From: Zobellia amurskyensis
GTDB taxonomy: Bacteria; Bacteroidota; Bacteroidia; Flavobacteriales; Flavobacteriaceae
NCBI RefSeq assembly: GCF_009725985.1
Contig: NZ_RCNR01000003.1
Span: 62,001-126,000, forward strand
Direction: 5' to 3'
DNA length: 64,000 nt
The notes beneath the pieces were generated by a model that had not been told where the DNA came from, ran no database searches, and saw only the letters and a list, made by a program, of their open reading frames with translations. The position numbers and the translations under genes are program-made. Positions 35,073-43,513 of this stretch are shown piece after piece (the stretch's first letter is position 1; every line of letters begins with the position of its first letter).

Positions 35073-36629
35073 TTACTCTAGATCCCGAATTACTTCAACA
35101 AGTGCATTATAAATTAGCGGCCCAGTTTCAGGTCCGAGTGAATTCTCTTCACCATAAGTGTCGCGTTCATCATTATACAGATAAGGCTCTTCGGTGTCCC
35201 ATTCACTTTTAGGTATGATATATCCAATTTCATCATTTGAAAGACCTAAGTAAAACTTGTATTTGTCTTTAATAAAATCTTGGATAGGTGGAATTTCCAT
35301 GGGCTGAATATTAAATTCACGACCCTCAGGAGCTTCAATACCCCCGTAAACAATTTCGGGGTAGATTTCTCCGGGAATACTTACAAACATAGCGGGTCCA
35401 ATGCGAATAGCACCTACCTCGGTTCTAGTTTCAAAGTATTTTGGCATTCCCATTTGTATTAATCCAATACCACTTGCAATTTTAAATGAGGTATTATCTA
35501 AACGTGCATTTAAGGTTTTTGCGCGGACGGAAATAGTAGAGGTAAGCACAGTGTCTCCTTTGTTCTGTAAAGCTTTTAAAGACATTAAAGCAATATTATC
35601 GCCTAAAGCCTTTGTTTTTTCATAGGTTGGTTCGGCATATTTCGTGGCAGTAAAAGGGTCTTGAATTGATATGGAAGGGTGAGGTGCCATCAAACCACCG
35701 ATAACTCCAGAAAAATAGATTGCTACACCCCCCAACCCTTTTTCTTTTAACTCCTTACCGTTATAAACTCCGTTTTCAATAGCTTCCCGCACATAGTGGG
35801 GAAAATCAGAACTGATTAACAAGTTTTGGCTCCATAAGGTCTCAGGGTGATTGGACCAATTGATTATAGTGCCCAATGTTTTGTCATTTTCCGCATCCAA
35901 TACTTGCATGAGATGAATTCCCGTAGCTTTTACAATAGGCTTTCGAGTGTCTTTGATAAATGCTGCATCATCTCCAGAAAGGTCTTCGGCAAAGACTAAT
36001 TTGGCAGGACGTATGTTTTTTGCTGCTTCAATAACGGCATTCACCGTTTGTTCTTTTACATATGCCATTATATCTGGGTTAACACCGGAATTAAACATAT
36101 TTTCACCCCAAATACCAATTAAGTCGTTGCTTTCATGTGTATGGGTAGATGAAAGCAATACATAGTCAATGCCTAGTTCTTCAGGAATACGTTTTCTAAT
36201 GTCTACTACATCGCCGTGTAAAAAACCAATGGCATCCATGGAAATCATGGCTATTCTATTTTTTCCATCATCTAATACCATCACGCGTGACCAGACATCA
36301 TCGTGAACTCCTTGAGCTGGTTTGGCGTTGCTCATTCCGGCAATCCAAAAGGCATCGAACTTTCCATTGTTGTTTTTATCGTTGTAGGAATCGCCATCCT
36401 TTTCATTGTATTTGTTGTCTCCATTGGCATCGTTCCAAGTATCAACAATAGTGGGAGTTATGGTTCTTTTGGCAAATCCAGCTTTTAAAATGGCCGGATT
36501 TTTATTTTCCAATTTTATATCGATAGCATAATCGGGATTTCTATCGCGCCAATTATACATGAAAAGACCTGCTATTAGTACAATGACAAGAAGTATGAGA
36601 ATACCCAATAGTTTAAAAAATTTCTTCAT
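35073..36629 (-). CDS. Membrane-anchored neutral-ceramidase-like hydrolase with EF-hand-like loops
   Basis: The protein has 518 residues. One N-terminal hydrophobic helix (about 4-24) is followed directly by mature sequence, so it is anchored in the membrane or an uncleaved export signal. GFAKRTITP starts the neutral/alkaline ceramidase N-terminal domain, and SSTHTHES holds the zinc-binding His pair. Two calcium-binding loops, DANGDNKYNEKD (67-78) and DKNNNGKFD (84-92), are inserted early in the domain. Known ceramidases are zinc amidases; many relatives in glycan loci are uncharacterised. It is last of eight genes in one operon, 17 bp behind a paralog. Activity on N-acyl groups of sugars or lipids is an inference. 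Confidence 0.8.
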   Translation of the reverse strand: MKKFFKLLGILILLVIVLIAGLFMYNWRDRNPDYAIDIKLENKNPAILKAGFAKRTITPTIVDTWNDANGDNKYNEKDGDSYNDKNNNGKFDAFWIAGMSNAKPAQGVHDDVWSRVMVLDDGKNRIAMISMDAIGFLHGDVVDIRKRIPEELGIDYVLLSSTHTHESNDLIGIWGENMFNSGVNPDIMAYVKEQTVNAVIEAAKNIRPAKLVFAEDLSGDDAAFIKDTRKPIVKATGIHLMQVLDAENDKTLGTIINWSNHPETLWSQNLLISSDFPHYVREAIENGVYNGKELKEKGLGGVAIYFSGVIGGLMAPHPSISIQDPFTATKYAEPTYEKTKALGDNIALMSLKALQNKGDTVLTSTISVRAKTLNARLDNTSFKIASGIGLIQMGMPKYFETRTEVGAIRIGPAMFVSIPGEIYPEIVYGGIEAPEGREFNIQPMEIPPIQDFIKDKYKFYLGLSNDEIGYIIPKSEWDTEEPYLYNDERDTYGEENSLGPETGPLIYNALVEVIRDLE

Positions 36630-36646
36630 GTCCTATTTTTCTTAGT

Positions 36647-38053
36647 TTATAATCTAGTGTTGGTAAGCGCATTGGCCATTTTAAAATTCAATTCCATTAG
36701 ATAGTCACCCATACTGGGGCCATACCAGCCCATTAAGCGAGCTTCATAAGTATCGTAATAGTAATACTTCTGTGGTACGATATATCCAAGATATTGCCCG
36801 TTAAAACTTGTTAGGGCAGAGTTATATCCTTTGAGTTCTAAAGCATTTTTCAAATCGATGCCATATTCCCCACTCAATTCATATGGCATTGCAATCCAAA
36901 CAAAATCGTTTAATTTGATTCCTTGGAGATAAATGGATTTCATTTTAGTCAATAATTGGTTTCCCATAAATGCGGAAAGTCTTCTTCGTTTGGAGACGTA
37001 AAAGGCCTGAAGTTTTGGAATTTCCAATTCAGTGGTCATGGAAGCCATGATTAGCGTAGAATCGTAAACCATGTTGTTCAGTAAAACTTTGGCGGAGTCG
37101 GCCAAAGCCTCCCCAATATATTTTGCTTTTTCAAATTTTTCGCCTTCGCCTTTATTCGAATGGCTTCCGACGGTTCCGGCAAAAAACAGGGCTAAATCCA
37201 CGCCATTTTCTTCTAGACTTCTTTGAAAATATCCCGGGTAATCGCCGCTGTATTTATCGTTCCAAGTAGCAATGGTGGTCGCATGGGCCGCATAAATTGC
37301 TATTGCCGCATTTTGTCCGTTATCCTGAACTATTGAGAGCATGCTCAATTTGTCATTGAGTCTCCCGGGTTCTCCAATAATACGATTACGAACTAGATTG
37401 GGTACGTGTTTATAGCCCGAAGATATCTTGGCGGGGCGCTTATTTTCTAAAGCTTGAAGTATGAGTTGTGTAAATTTGTTGCCCAACCAAGCTACTACTT
37501 CGGGTTGGAAATCACCTCCAAAACTCTTGCCGACAAACCCGGGAATACAGTTTCCTATACTGGAATGTGTATGTGTGGCCCCGAAAAAAAGTTGCTTTCT
37601 TGAAACGCGATTTTTTAAACTGTGCTCTATTTCAAGTACGACGGCCTCGGGGATTAAAATCATATCGGCGCTAACAAAAACAATTTCTTTTCCGTCAACT
37701 TCAAGCGCAACTGCTTTTGCGAATATAGAATCATGCACTCCAACTGCAATTTGACCATCACCAAAACCGGCCATTTTTATGGTGTTGAATTCTCCGTTTT
37801 CAGGTTTTGAAAGGCCTTCTACGACCTTAGGGGTTATATTAGTACTAGCGAAACCTGCTAAAAGTGGACCATTTACTTCAACCTTATTCTTGATTGCCGA
37901 ATCCATTTTTTCAATGGAACTCTTGTAATACAATGTTTTAAAATAAGGAGTGGTATCAATTGTACTGGTTGATACATAAAAAAGCAGCATTAATAGGAGG
38001 AGCAATGTCCCAAAAACGCGAATCAATCTGCGCTGCCACTTTTTAGTTTTCAT
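36647..38053 (-). CDS. Membrane-anchored neutral-ceramidase-like hydrolase
   Basis: The protein has 468 residues with a basic N-terminus and one hydrophobic helix (about 13-28). The ceramidase N-terminal domain shows GFASTNITP, AGFGDGQIAVGVHD, FGATHTHSS (zinc His pair), YAAHATTIATWNDKYSGDYPG and FFAGTVGSHSN. It lacks the calcium loops of the next gene and the C-terminal domain of full-length ceramidases. It lies 6 bp behind the sialidase-like gene in the same operon. The role is probably hydrolysis of an amide or ester in the periplasm, substrate unknown. Confidence 0.8.
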   Translation of the reverse strand: MKTKKWQRRLIRVFGTLLLLLMLLFYVSTSTIDTTPYFKTLYYKSSIEKMDSAIKNKVEVNGPLLAGFASTNITPKVVEGLSKPENGEFNTIKMAGFGDGQIAVGVHDSIFAKAVALEVDGKEIVFVSADMILIPEAVVLEIEHSLKNRVSRKQLFFGATHTHSSIGNCIPGFVGKSFGGDFQPEVVAWLGNKFTQLILQALENKRPAKISSGYKHVPNLVRNRIIGEPGRLNDKLSMLSIVQDNGQNAAIAIYAAHATTIATWNDKYSGDYPGYFQRSLEENGVDLALFFAGTVGSHSNKGEGEKFEKAKYIGEALADSAKVLLNNMVYDSTLIMASMTTELEIPKLQAFYVSKRRRLSAFMGNQLLTKMKSIYLQGIKLNDFVWIAMPYELSGEYGIDLKNALELKGYNSALTSFNGQYLGYIVPQKYYYYDTYEARLMGWYGPSMGDYLMELNFKMANALTNTRL

Positions 38054-38059
38054 TTATTA

Positions 38060-39139
38060 TTAGAGTTTTTTGGGGTTTAGAACGATATATTTAACCGTTT
38101 TCCGATTCCATGTATAAACCACATGTATCATACCGTCTTCGGCTTGTATAACCGTTGGATAAGAGTATTCCTCTCCCTCTTTATCTGTTGTTTCTCGTAA
38201 CGGTTCTAAATCTAGTACTCTTTTCCAGTTTTTCCCATCGGTAGAAAGCCCAATACTTAACGGAACTCTATCTCCCCAATTTTCCCCAGTTGGATTATAT
38301 ACTAAGAACTGTCGGCCATCTTTTAGCGTAACACCATCAATACCGGAATTTGGGTTAGGAAGCGATGTGGCTTGCATTGTATCCCAAGTCTTTCCGTAAT
38401 CGTTTGACCAGTTTTGAGACACCACATCATTTTTTGTTCGGCTTAGCAACTGTAATTTCCCGTCACCATAATTTAATACGACCGGTTGAATAGCTCCAAA
38501 TTTGTTGGGATTATTTAGTGGCCCAGAAGAGCTCCAAGTTTTACCTAAATCTGAACTAGTTTCTAAATGGATGGTCCAATCCCCTGATTTTGTTTCCAAA
38601 CTGGAAGGCGAAAGAATAGTGCCATCTGTTAATTGAATGGGTTGATTCTTTATTGGCCCCAATATACCTTTGGGAAGTTCTATAGGATCAGACCATGTTT
38701 TACCATCATCTTTCGAGGTCATATAAAGTCCCCACCATTCTTGTGGACTTGGTCCAACTTTATAAAACAAATATAGAGGCTCTCCTTTTGGTTTAAATAA
38801 TACAGGATTCCAGCAAGGATAACGTGTATTTTCATCTTGAACACCATTTACGATTTCAGTGGGAGTAGACCATTTATCGTTCACTTTTCTGGAAATCCAA
38901 ATGCCTACATCCTTATTTTTTTCCTCTGTACCTCCAAACCAGGAAGCGATAACAACATCATTACTAACTTCTACAGTTGAAGCATGACATTCGGGCGTTA
39001 AAGCATTTTCCATTTCATAAACGAATTCTTGAGTAAGAATGGCCGGGTGCTCAAGTAAAATAACCTCGGGTAATTTTTGTGCTTTTTCCTTACAAGCAAA
39101 AAGAATAATTGAAGTTGCGAATAAAAGGGCTGTTCTCAT
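38060..39139 (-). CDS. Sialidase-like BNR/Asp-box lipoprotein
   Basis: From the ATG at 39139 the protein has 359 residues with a lipobox (ILFACKEK); a start 42 bp upstream would only add residues before the signal peptide. Four Asp-box-like blade motifs are seen: SKDDGKTWSDP, SSDLGKTWSSS, SNDYGKTWDT and STDGKNWKR. The segment CHASTVEV followed by ASWFGGTEEKNKDVGIW matches the predicted sialidase group COG4692 rather than classic GH33, and no RIP motif was found. It is likely an exo-glycosidase or sugar-binding propeller. It lies between the BASS transporter and a ceramidase-like gene in one operon. Confidence 0.78.
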   Translation of the reverse strand: MRTALLFATSIILFACKEKAQKLPEVILLEHPAILTQEFVYEMENALTPECHASTVEVSNDVVIASWFGGTEEKNKDVGIWISRKVNDKWSTPTEIVNGVQDENTRYPCWNPVLFKPKGEPLYLFYKVGPSPQEWWGLYMTSKDDGKTWSDPIELPKGILGPIKNQPIQLTDGTILSPSSLETKSGDWTIHLETSSDLGKTWSSSGPLNNPNKFGAIQPVVLNYGDGKLQLLSRTKNDVVSQNWSNDYGKTWDTMQATSLPNPNSGIDGVTLKDGRQFLVYNPTGENWGDRVPLSIGLSTDGKNWKRVLDLEPLRETTDKEGEEYSYPTVIQAEDGMIHVVYTWNRKTVKYIVLNPKKL

Positions 39140-39184
39140 AAGGGCGAATTTATTATTGGTAGTTATTATGGTTTGGTCCATTGT

Positions 39185-40045
39185 TTAATTATTGGATCCC
39201 GAATATTTTTTGGTAAAAATAATTACAGTAGCTGATATATACATTAAAAGGCCATAAATAGCTGGCACTATTGAAAATTCAGCATTGTTCAATGCTATAG
39301 TTGCTAAGGTTATAGCAAGTGTTGCATTTTGTATACCTGTTTCAATAGAAATACTTATTGCTTGTTTTTTGTTCAATTTAAATAGTATGGCCAAAGTAAA
39401 ACCAATTGTCATAGTACATACATTTAGTAAAATAGCAGGCAGGCCAGCTTCGTTTAAATAGGTCACGAGTACATCTCGAATACTAATTGTAATTCCTACG
39501 ACTACTAAGATGAATATTATAGCAGATATGATTTTTACTGGTTTTTCCATTCGTAAGGCAAATCTTTCAAATCTATGTTTCACCCATATGCCAAAGCTAA
39601 CAGGAATAAGTACAATTACCATTAGTTGTTTAATCATGGTAGGGCCATCAACACTGATGATTTGACTTTTATTTGAAAATTCTTCGATTGCAAACTGAAC
39701 AATTATCGGTATGGTGAAAATTGTAAGGATACTAGCTACAGCAGTTAGTGATACTGATAATGCTAAATCCCCCTTAGCTAAAAATGTTAACATGTTAGAA
39801 GTTGGCCCTCCGGGGCATGCTGACAAAAGCATAATGCCTATTGCAATTGTAGGTGAAAGGTTTAAAGTAGTAGCAATAGTAAAACCAATTAATGGTAAGA
39901 CTAAAATTTGACAACAAAGACCTATGATTATCGCTTTTGGATAAATAAATATGCGTTTAAAATCAGATACGGTCAAAGACAATCCCATGCCGAACATAAT
40001 TATAATCAACGAAATAGCTAGAATGATTCCTGTAGTAGAATTCAT
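39185..40045 (-). CDS. Bile acid:sodium symporter (BASS/SBF) family transporter
   Basis: The protein has 286 residues and about 9-10 hydrophobic helices. Family features are FGMGLSLTVSDFKR near the start, the ACPGGPTSNMLTFLAKGD segment (crossover region) and SIETGIQNATLAITLA near residue 235. BASS proteins import bile acids or small organic anions with sodium. The gene sits inside a glycan-hydrolase operon, so the substrate is more likely an organic acid or acidic sugar derivative released by the neighbouring enzymes than a bile acid. The downstream sialidase-like gene is adjacent. Confidence 0.88.
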   Translation of the reverse strand: MNSTTGIILAISLIIIMFGMGLSLTVSDFKRIFIYPKAIIIGLCCQILVLPLIGFTIATTLNLSPTIAIGIMLLSACPGGPTSNMLTFLAKGDLALSVSLTAVASILTIFTIPIIVQFAIEEFSNKSQIISVDGPTMIKQLMVIVLIPVSFGIWVKHRFERFALRMEKPVKIISAIIFILVVVGITISIRDVLVTYLNEAGLPAILLNVCTMTIGFTLAILFKLNKKQAISISIETGIQNATLAITLATIALNNAEFSIVPAIYGLLMYISATVIIFTKKYSGSNN

Positions 40046-40140
40046 TTTTTAAGTGTTAGAAATAAAGCGTTTACCTACAAAGAAACCCAATAAAACAATA
40101 GCCTGTTAATGCTATCTTATTTGTTATACATCATATTTTA

Positions 40141-41169
40141 TCATTTCAACTTCTTAAAACGCTGCATGATTTCTTGCCAATTGGTAAAGGTGATTTCTTC
40201 ATTTTTAAAGAATTCGATTAGGTCTGGATCAGAGAACATTTGTGATTCCCAAGATCTTTGTTGCCATGAATTGGTAATGGTTTTCAAATTTTCGGTCAAT
40301 TCAGATGGATGAAAGATAACCTCGGTAAGGCCTGGTTTCAAAGAGTGAATTAGTTTTTTAAAAACGTCAATTTTCTCATCGTAAGTATCGGCTTTAGGCG
40401 CACTTGTAAAATAATCTAATTTAGGGAGGGAATAACCTTCTATCATTTTAACTACACTATCATCCATAGGGTAACCCTTACTTCTAAATTCTGCCAATAC
40501 CTCTGGCTTTGATATGTCGATGATATTTGCTGGTATGCCATATTCTTGTGCGACCTTAATGTAGGCTTTTACATAGCTGGGATGACCGAATAATGTGCCC
40601 ATATGGGTATCTATATGATTGGGTGTATACCCCCAGGCGATAGATTGTTCAATCTGAGTCCTTATTTCTTTTTCAACTTCTACAGCAGAAGCATGTTTCA
40701 CCACTTGCGGCACCTCATGCCACATTTTATTCTCCTCATCCAATAGACCAGGGACTTCTGCGGTATTGCTAACTGTACCCCATCGGTAGGTTTTCCATTC
40801 ACTAGTGAGTGTTAAGTGTAGACCAATATCCAAATTTGGTCGTTCATTTGCCCAAATAATGAACTCTTGGGCATTGGGACATGGAATCATAACTGCAGCA
40901 GATTGGATGACCCCTTCGGTGAGTTGTTTCTTAGCGGCCGTATTAGCTTCTGGGCACATGCCTATATCATCTGCATGAAGCATAATTACTTTTTTACCTG
41001 CAGGCCAACCTAATTTTTCGGCCCAAGTGATTGGTTCTTTACTAATTTGCTTCATATGGTTTAGCCCAATTTCCTGTTTAGTATTATTTTTCTTCTTTTC
41101 AATACAACTACCTAGGAGTATGGGTAAACAAAGTATGATAACTATTTTACTCGCGATTGATTTTTTCAT
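40141..41169 (-). CDS. Exported ChbG/YdjC-like carbohydrate deacetylase lipoprotein
   Basis: From the ATG at 41169 the protein has 342 residues and a lipoprotein signal (LPILLGSCIEKK); the start 48 bp upstream overlaps the preceding gene and adds no useful signal. The YdjC/ChbG fold is shown by LHADDIGMCPEAN (metal Asp), IGLHLTLTSEW (His) and PNHIDTHMG (His), all metal-site motifs of the family. Known ChbG enzymes remove one N-acetyl group from chito-oligosaccharides in the cytoplasm. This copy is predicted to be exported and lipid-anchored. Deacetylation of an N-acetyl-hexosamine in the periplasm is likely. Confidence 0.85.
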   Translation of the reverse strand: MKKSIASKIVIILCLPILLGSCIEKKKNNTKQEIGLNHMKQISKEPITWAEKLGWPAGKKVIMLHADDIGMCPEANTAAKKQLTEGVIQSAAVMIPCPNAQEFIIWANERPNLDIGLHLTLTSEWKTYRWGTVSNTAEVPGLLDEENKMWHEVPQVVKHASAVEVEKEIRTQIEQSIAWGYTPNHIDTHMGTLFGHPSYVKAYIKVAQEYGIPANIIDISKPEVLAEFRSKGYPMDDSVVKMIEGYSLPKLDYFTSAPKADTYDEKIDVFKKLIHSLKPGLTEVIFHPSELTENLKTITNSWQQRSWESQMFSDPDLIEFFKNEEITFTNWQEIMQRFKKLK

Positions 41170-41179
41170 GTTATATCTA

Positions 41180-42100
41180 TTATAAATTTTTCTTGAACCA
41201 TTTAAGACCATCACCATAAATCATATCTAGTGGTGCATCTCTATGTTTGGCGTTATACCAAGTAATTTCCTTAGGTTCCTTTGCCTTATTGAACAATAAT
41301 TTACTCATAGCTGGGGGGACAATCTCATCATTGTTTGCGTTGAGCATCAAAAAAGGTCGGGGGGAAATATGTGATACAAAATTTAGTGGTTCAATGATGC
41401 TCACGAAATCCTTAGCTGTATCTGAAAAGGCTTCATTTTTATAAAGTAAATTGAGTTGTCCTCCCGCTAATGCCATAACAGGTACTTTTACTCGCTCATC
41501 CACACCGCAAAAAATAGTGCCAATAATACCTCCAAGACTAACACCGTAATACCCTATTCTTTTAGAATCTAATTCTCTTCGAGTTTCTATAAAATCAATT
41601 GCTCTTCTAAGGTCAAAGACAGTCTGACTTATAATATTACGTGTCCAATATTTATAGGGACCAGTTAAATTAAAATCATAATTACTCTTCTTTCGGTCTC
41701 CATGATTGCTAATGTCTAGTCGTAAAACGGCATAGTTGTTTTTTAAAAATAACTCATTTCCAAATTCAATATAATCTACAGCTTTATGATCGCCCAAACC
41801 GTGCATTAATAGTATCACGGGCAATGGTGTTTTTATATGCTTTGGTAGGCTTAAAAAACCCGTCACTTTTTTATCATGAACGCTTTTATAGGAAATCGAG
41901 AATATTGTATAGTCGTCGGTCTCACGAATTATATGAACAGAATCTCTTAGTGGAACGGCCGTATCATAATCATAATATTGGGATACAGGAAGGCATTCGT
42001 TAGTATGGTTAAGTACAATAACTAGGACTATGCCCACCAAGGACGCTATGCTTAAACCTATTGCCCAATTCCGGATTTTTTTAGAGAACTTCATCGTCAT
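41180..42100 (-). CDS. Membrane-anchored alpha/beta hydrolase (acyl esterase-like)
   Basis: The protein has 306 residues and one N-terminal hydrophobic helix (about 12-30). The alpha/beta-hydrolase fold shows LLMHGLGDHK (oxyanion loop), GVSLGG with nucleophile S188, NANNDEIVPP with the likely acidic residue and AKHRDAP with the likely His. It overlaps the end of the PqaA-family gene by 20 bp, indicating coupling. It is probably an esterase removing acyl groups from sugars at the periplasmic face; a lipid or peptide substrate cannot be excluded. Confidence 0.8.
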   Translation of the reverse strand: MTMKFSKKIRNWAIGLSIASLVGIVLVIVLNHTNECLPVSQYYDYDTAVPLRDSVHIIRETDDYTIFSISYKSVHDKKVTGFLSLPKHIKTPLPVILLMHGLGDHKAVDYIEFGNELFLKNNYAVLRLDISNHGDRKKSNYDFNLTGPYKYWTRNIISQTVFDLRRAIDFIETRRELDSKRIGYYGVSLGGIIGTIFCGVDERVKVPVMALAGGQLNLLYKNEAFSDTAKDFVSIIEPLNFVSHISPRPFLMLNANNDEIVPPAMSKLLFNKAKEPKEITWYNAKHRDAPLDMIYGDGLKWFKKNL

Positions 42101-43484
42101 CGGCTAAATACATTCGTGTACTCTTGGTATAGGTGCCGCCATTGGGGTCTACATATTCCAAATCCATATAGAATGCTTTGTATCCGGTTTTTGGAAATCT
42201 GATTTTCTTGACGGTAGCTTTACCTTGCACGGGATTAATTTTACTTGAACTCCAAGTCTCATCTCTGAAATCACGATCATCTGAATCTGCCAACCACAAG
42301 TAGACCGATTTTAAATCGTCAGAATTAGAGGTGACCGAAAGTGTAGCGGATGTTTTATCGCTAACTAGTTCGTAATCTAATTTAGGATATGGCTCTTTTT
42401 TCAAAGTTTGTTCCCAAAAGGCGCTCAAGGATTTTAAAGCCTTTTCCCCACCGTCAAGATTATGGCCTGCGTTAGGAGTGTAGTGAATGTAGTTCTCGCC
42501 AGGAATTTCTTTTATGTAGTTTTTTACGGCGTCTACAGGCCAATACTCATCGTTCGTTCCAATAAATATAAGTTTGGGCATGGTCAGTTTCTCCCGGTAA
42601 GAATAGGGGTCGATCATTTGTGTAAGTGCATTCCCGTCTTCTGAATTGACCGTCTGCGGAATTTCCAATTTAATGTAATCATTGATTTGTTCACTATAAG
42701 CATTCCATGCTGTAATATGATAGTCCAAGCTCACGGGCATATTCAATACATCAATTACCATTGGTCCAATGGCTTCTACACGGCTGTCACTTGCTCCAGT
42801 CAACCAAGTTGTCCAACCTCGTTTGGAGGCGCCTGAGACGGTAAATCGTGTGATGTCTTTTTGAAGTTTTTCTTTAGAAAATTCTTGTACAGCATCCATA
42901 GCTCGCACAGCACTTTTTACCATAGGAAACAATAAGGGCCAAGTAGGGTCTTTATCATTTTTATAGTTGTGTAATGTGAAAGAAATAAGTTGGTCTTCCA
43001 CAAGGTCTCCATCATACAAAGGCTGCATGGGTACTTGCCTCACTATAGATACAATTCCTTTGTTTTTTTGCGCAATTTGCGCCATTGCAGAAGATTCGCT
43101 TCCATTTTTTTCTTTCGTCTTCCAGTTGGGCATGCCATCCGTTAAGCTTCCTCCTGTAATGAATAGTAATGAACCATCATAAGAGGTTTCTTTTGGAACT
43201 AATATAGTTAATTGGTGTTTCCATGTATGTTCCCTCCATTTTTGGGAAGTAAGTAATAAGTCGTAAGCAGTTACCTCACCAATTTTAAAAGAGTCTTTTA
43301 CTTCCCATGTAAAAGCATTGTCCTCAATGTTAAGGTAGCTTTCCAGTGCATTTTTTGGAGTAACCTTTAGTGCAGTATCTGCAGAATCGATTACTGTAAA
43401 ATTGTTTTTTTCTTTTGTATTTTGTTTACAAGAGTTAAAAAGTAATAAGGTAATTAACGGAGGTAACATCAAAAATTTTCTCAT
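42081..43484 (-). CDS. PqaA-family (PhoPQ-activated pathogenicity-related) lipoprotein, alpha/beta hydrolase fold
   Basis: The protein has 467 residues and a lipobox near residue 19 (LLLFNSCKQ). PqaA-family motifs are LESYLNIEDNAFTWEV, VPMQPLYDGD, WPLLFPMVKSAVRAMDAVQEF, VSGASKRGWTTWL (with a candidate nucleophile Ser) and FIGTNDEYWPVDA. The family is widespread in PVC and Bacteroidota genomes and has no fixed substrate; the fold suggests an esterase or peptidase. It is second in the operon, 29 bp after a ceramidase-like gene. Confidence 0.9.
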   Translation of the reverse strand: MRKFLMLPPLITLLLFNSCKQNTKEKNNFTVIDSADTALKVTPKNALESYLNIEDNAFTWEVKDSFKIGEVTAYDLLLTSQKWREHTWKHQLTILVPKETSYDGSLLFITGGSLTDGMPNWKTKEKNGSESSAMAQIAQKNKGIVSIVRQVPMQPLYDGDLVEDQLISFTLHNYKNDKDPTWPLLFPMVKSAVRAMDAVQEFSKEKLQKDITRFTVSGASKRGWTTWLTGASDSRVEAIGPMVIDVLNMPVSLDYHITAWNAYSEQINDYIKLEIPQTVNSEDGNALTQMIDPYSYREKLTMPKLIFIGTNDEYWPVDAVKNYIKEIPGENYIHYTPNAGHNLDGGEKALKSLSAFWEQTLKKEPYPKLDYELVSDKTSATLSVTSNSDDLKSVYLWLADSDDRDFRDETWSSSKINPVQGKATVKKIRFPKTGYKAFYMDLEYVDPNGGTYTKSTRMYLADDDEVL

Positions 43485-43513
43485 AATAGAAACGTATGAT
43501 TATTATATATTTT

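Noticed and set aside
38060-39139. Classic GH33 sialidase
   Set aside because: Asp boxes are present, but no RIP motif or clear arginine triad could be found.
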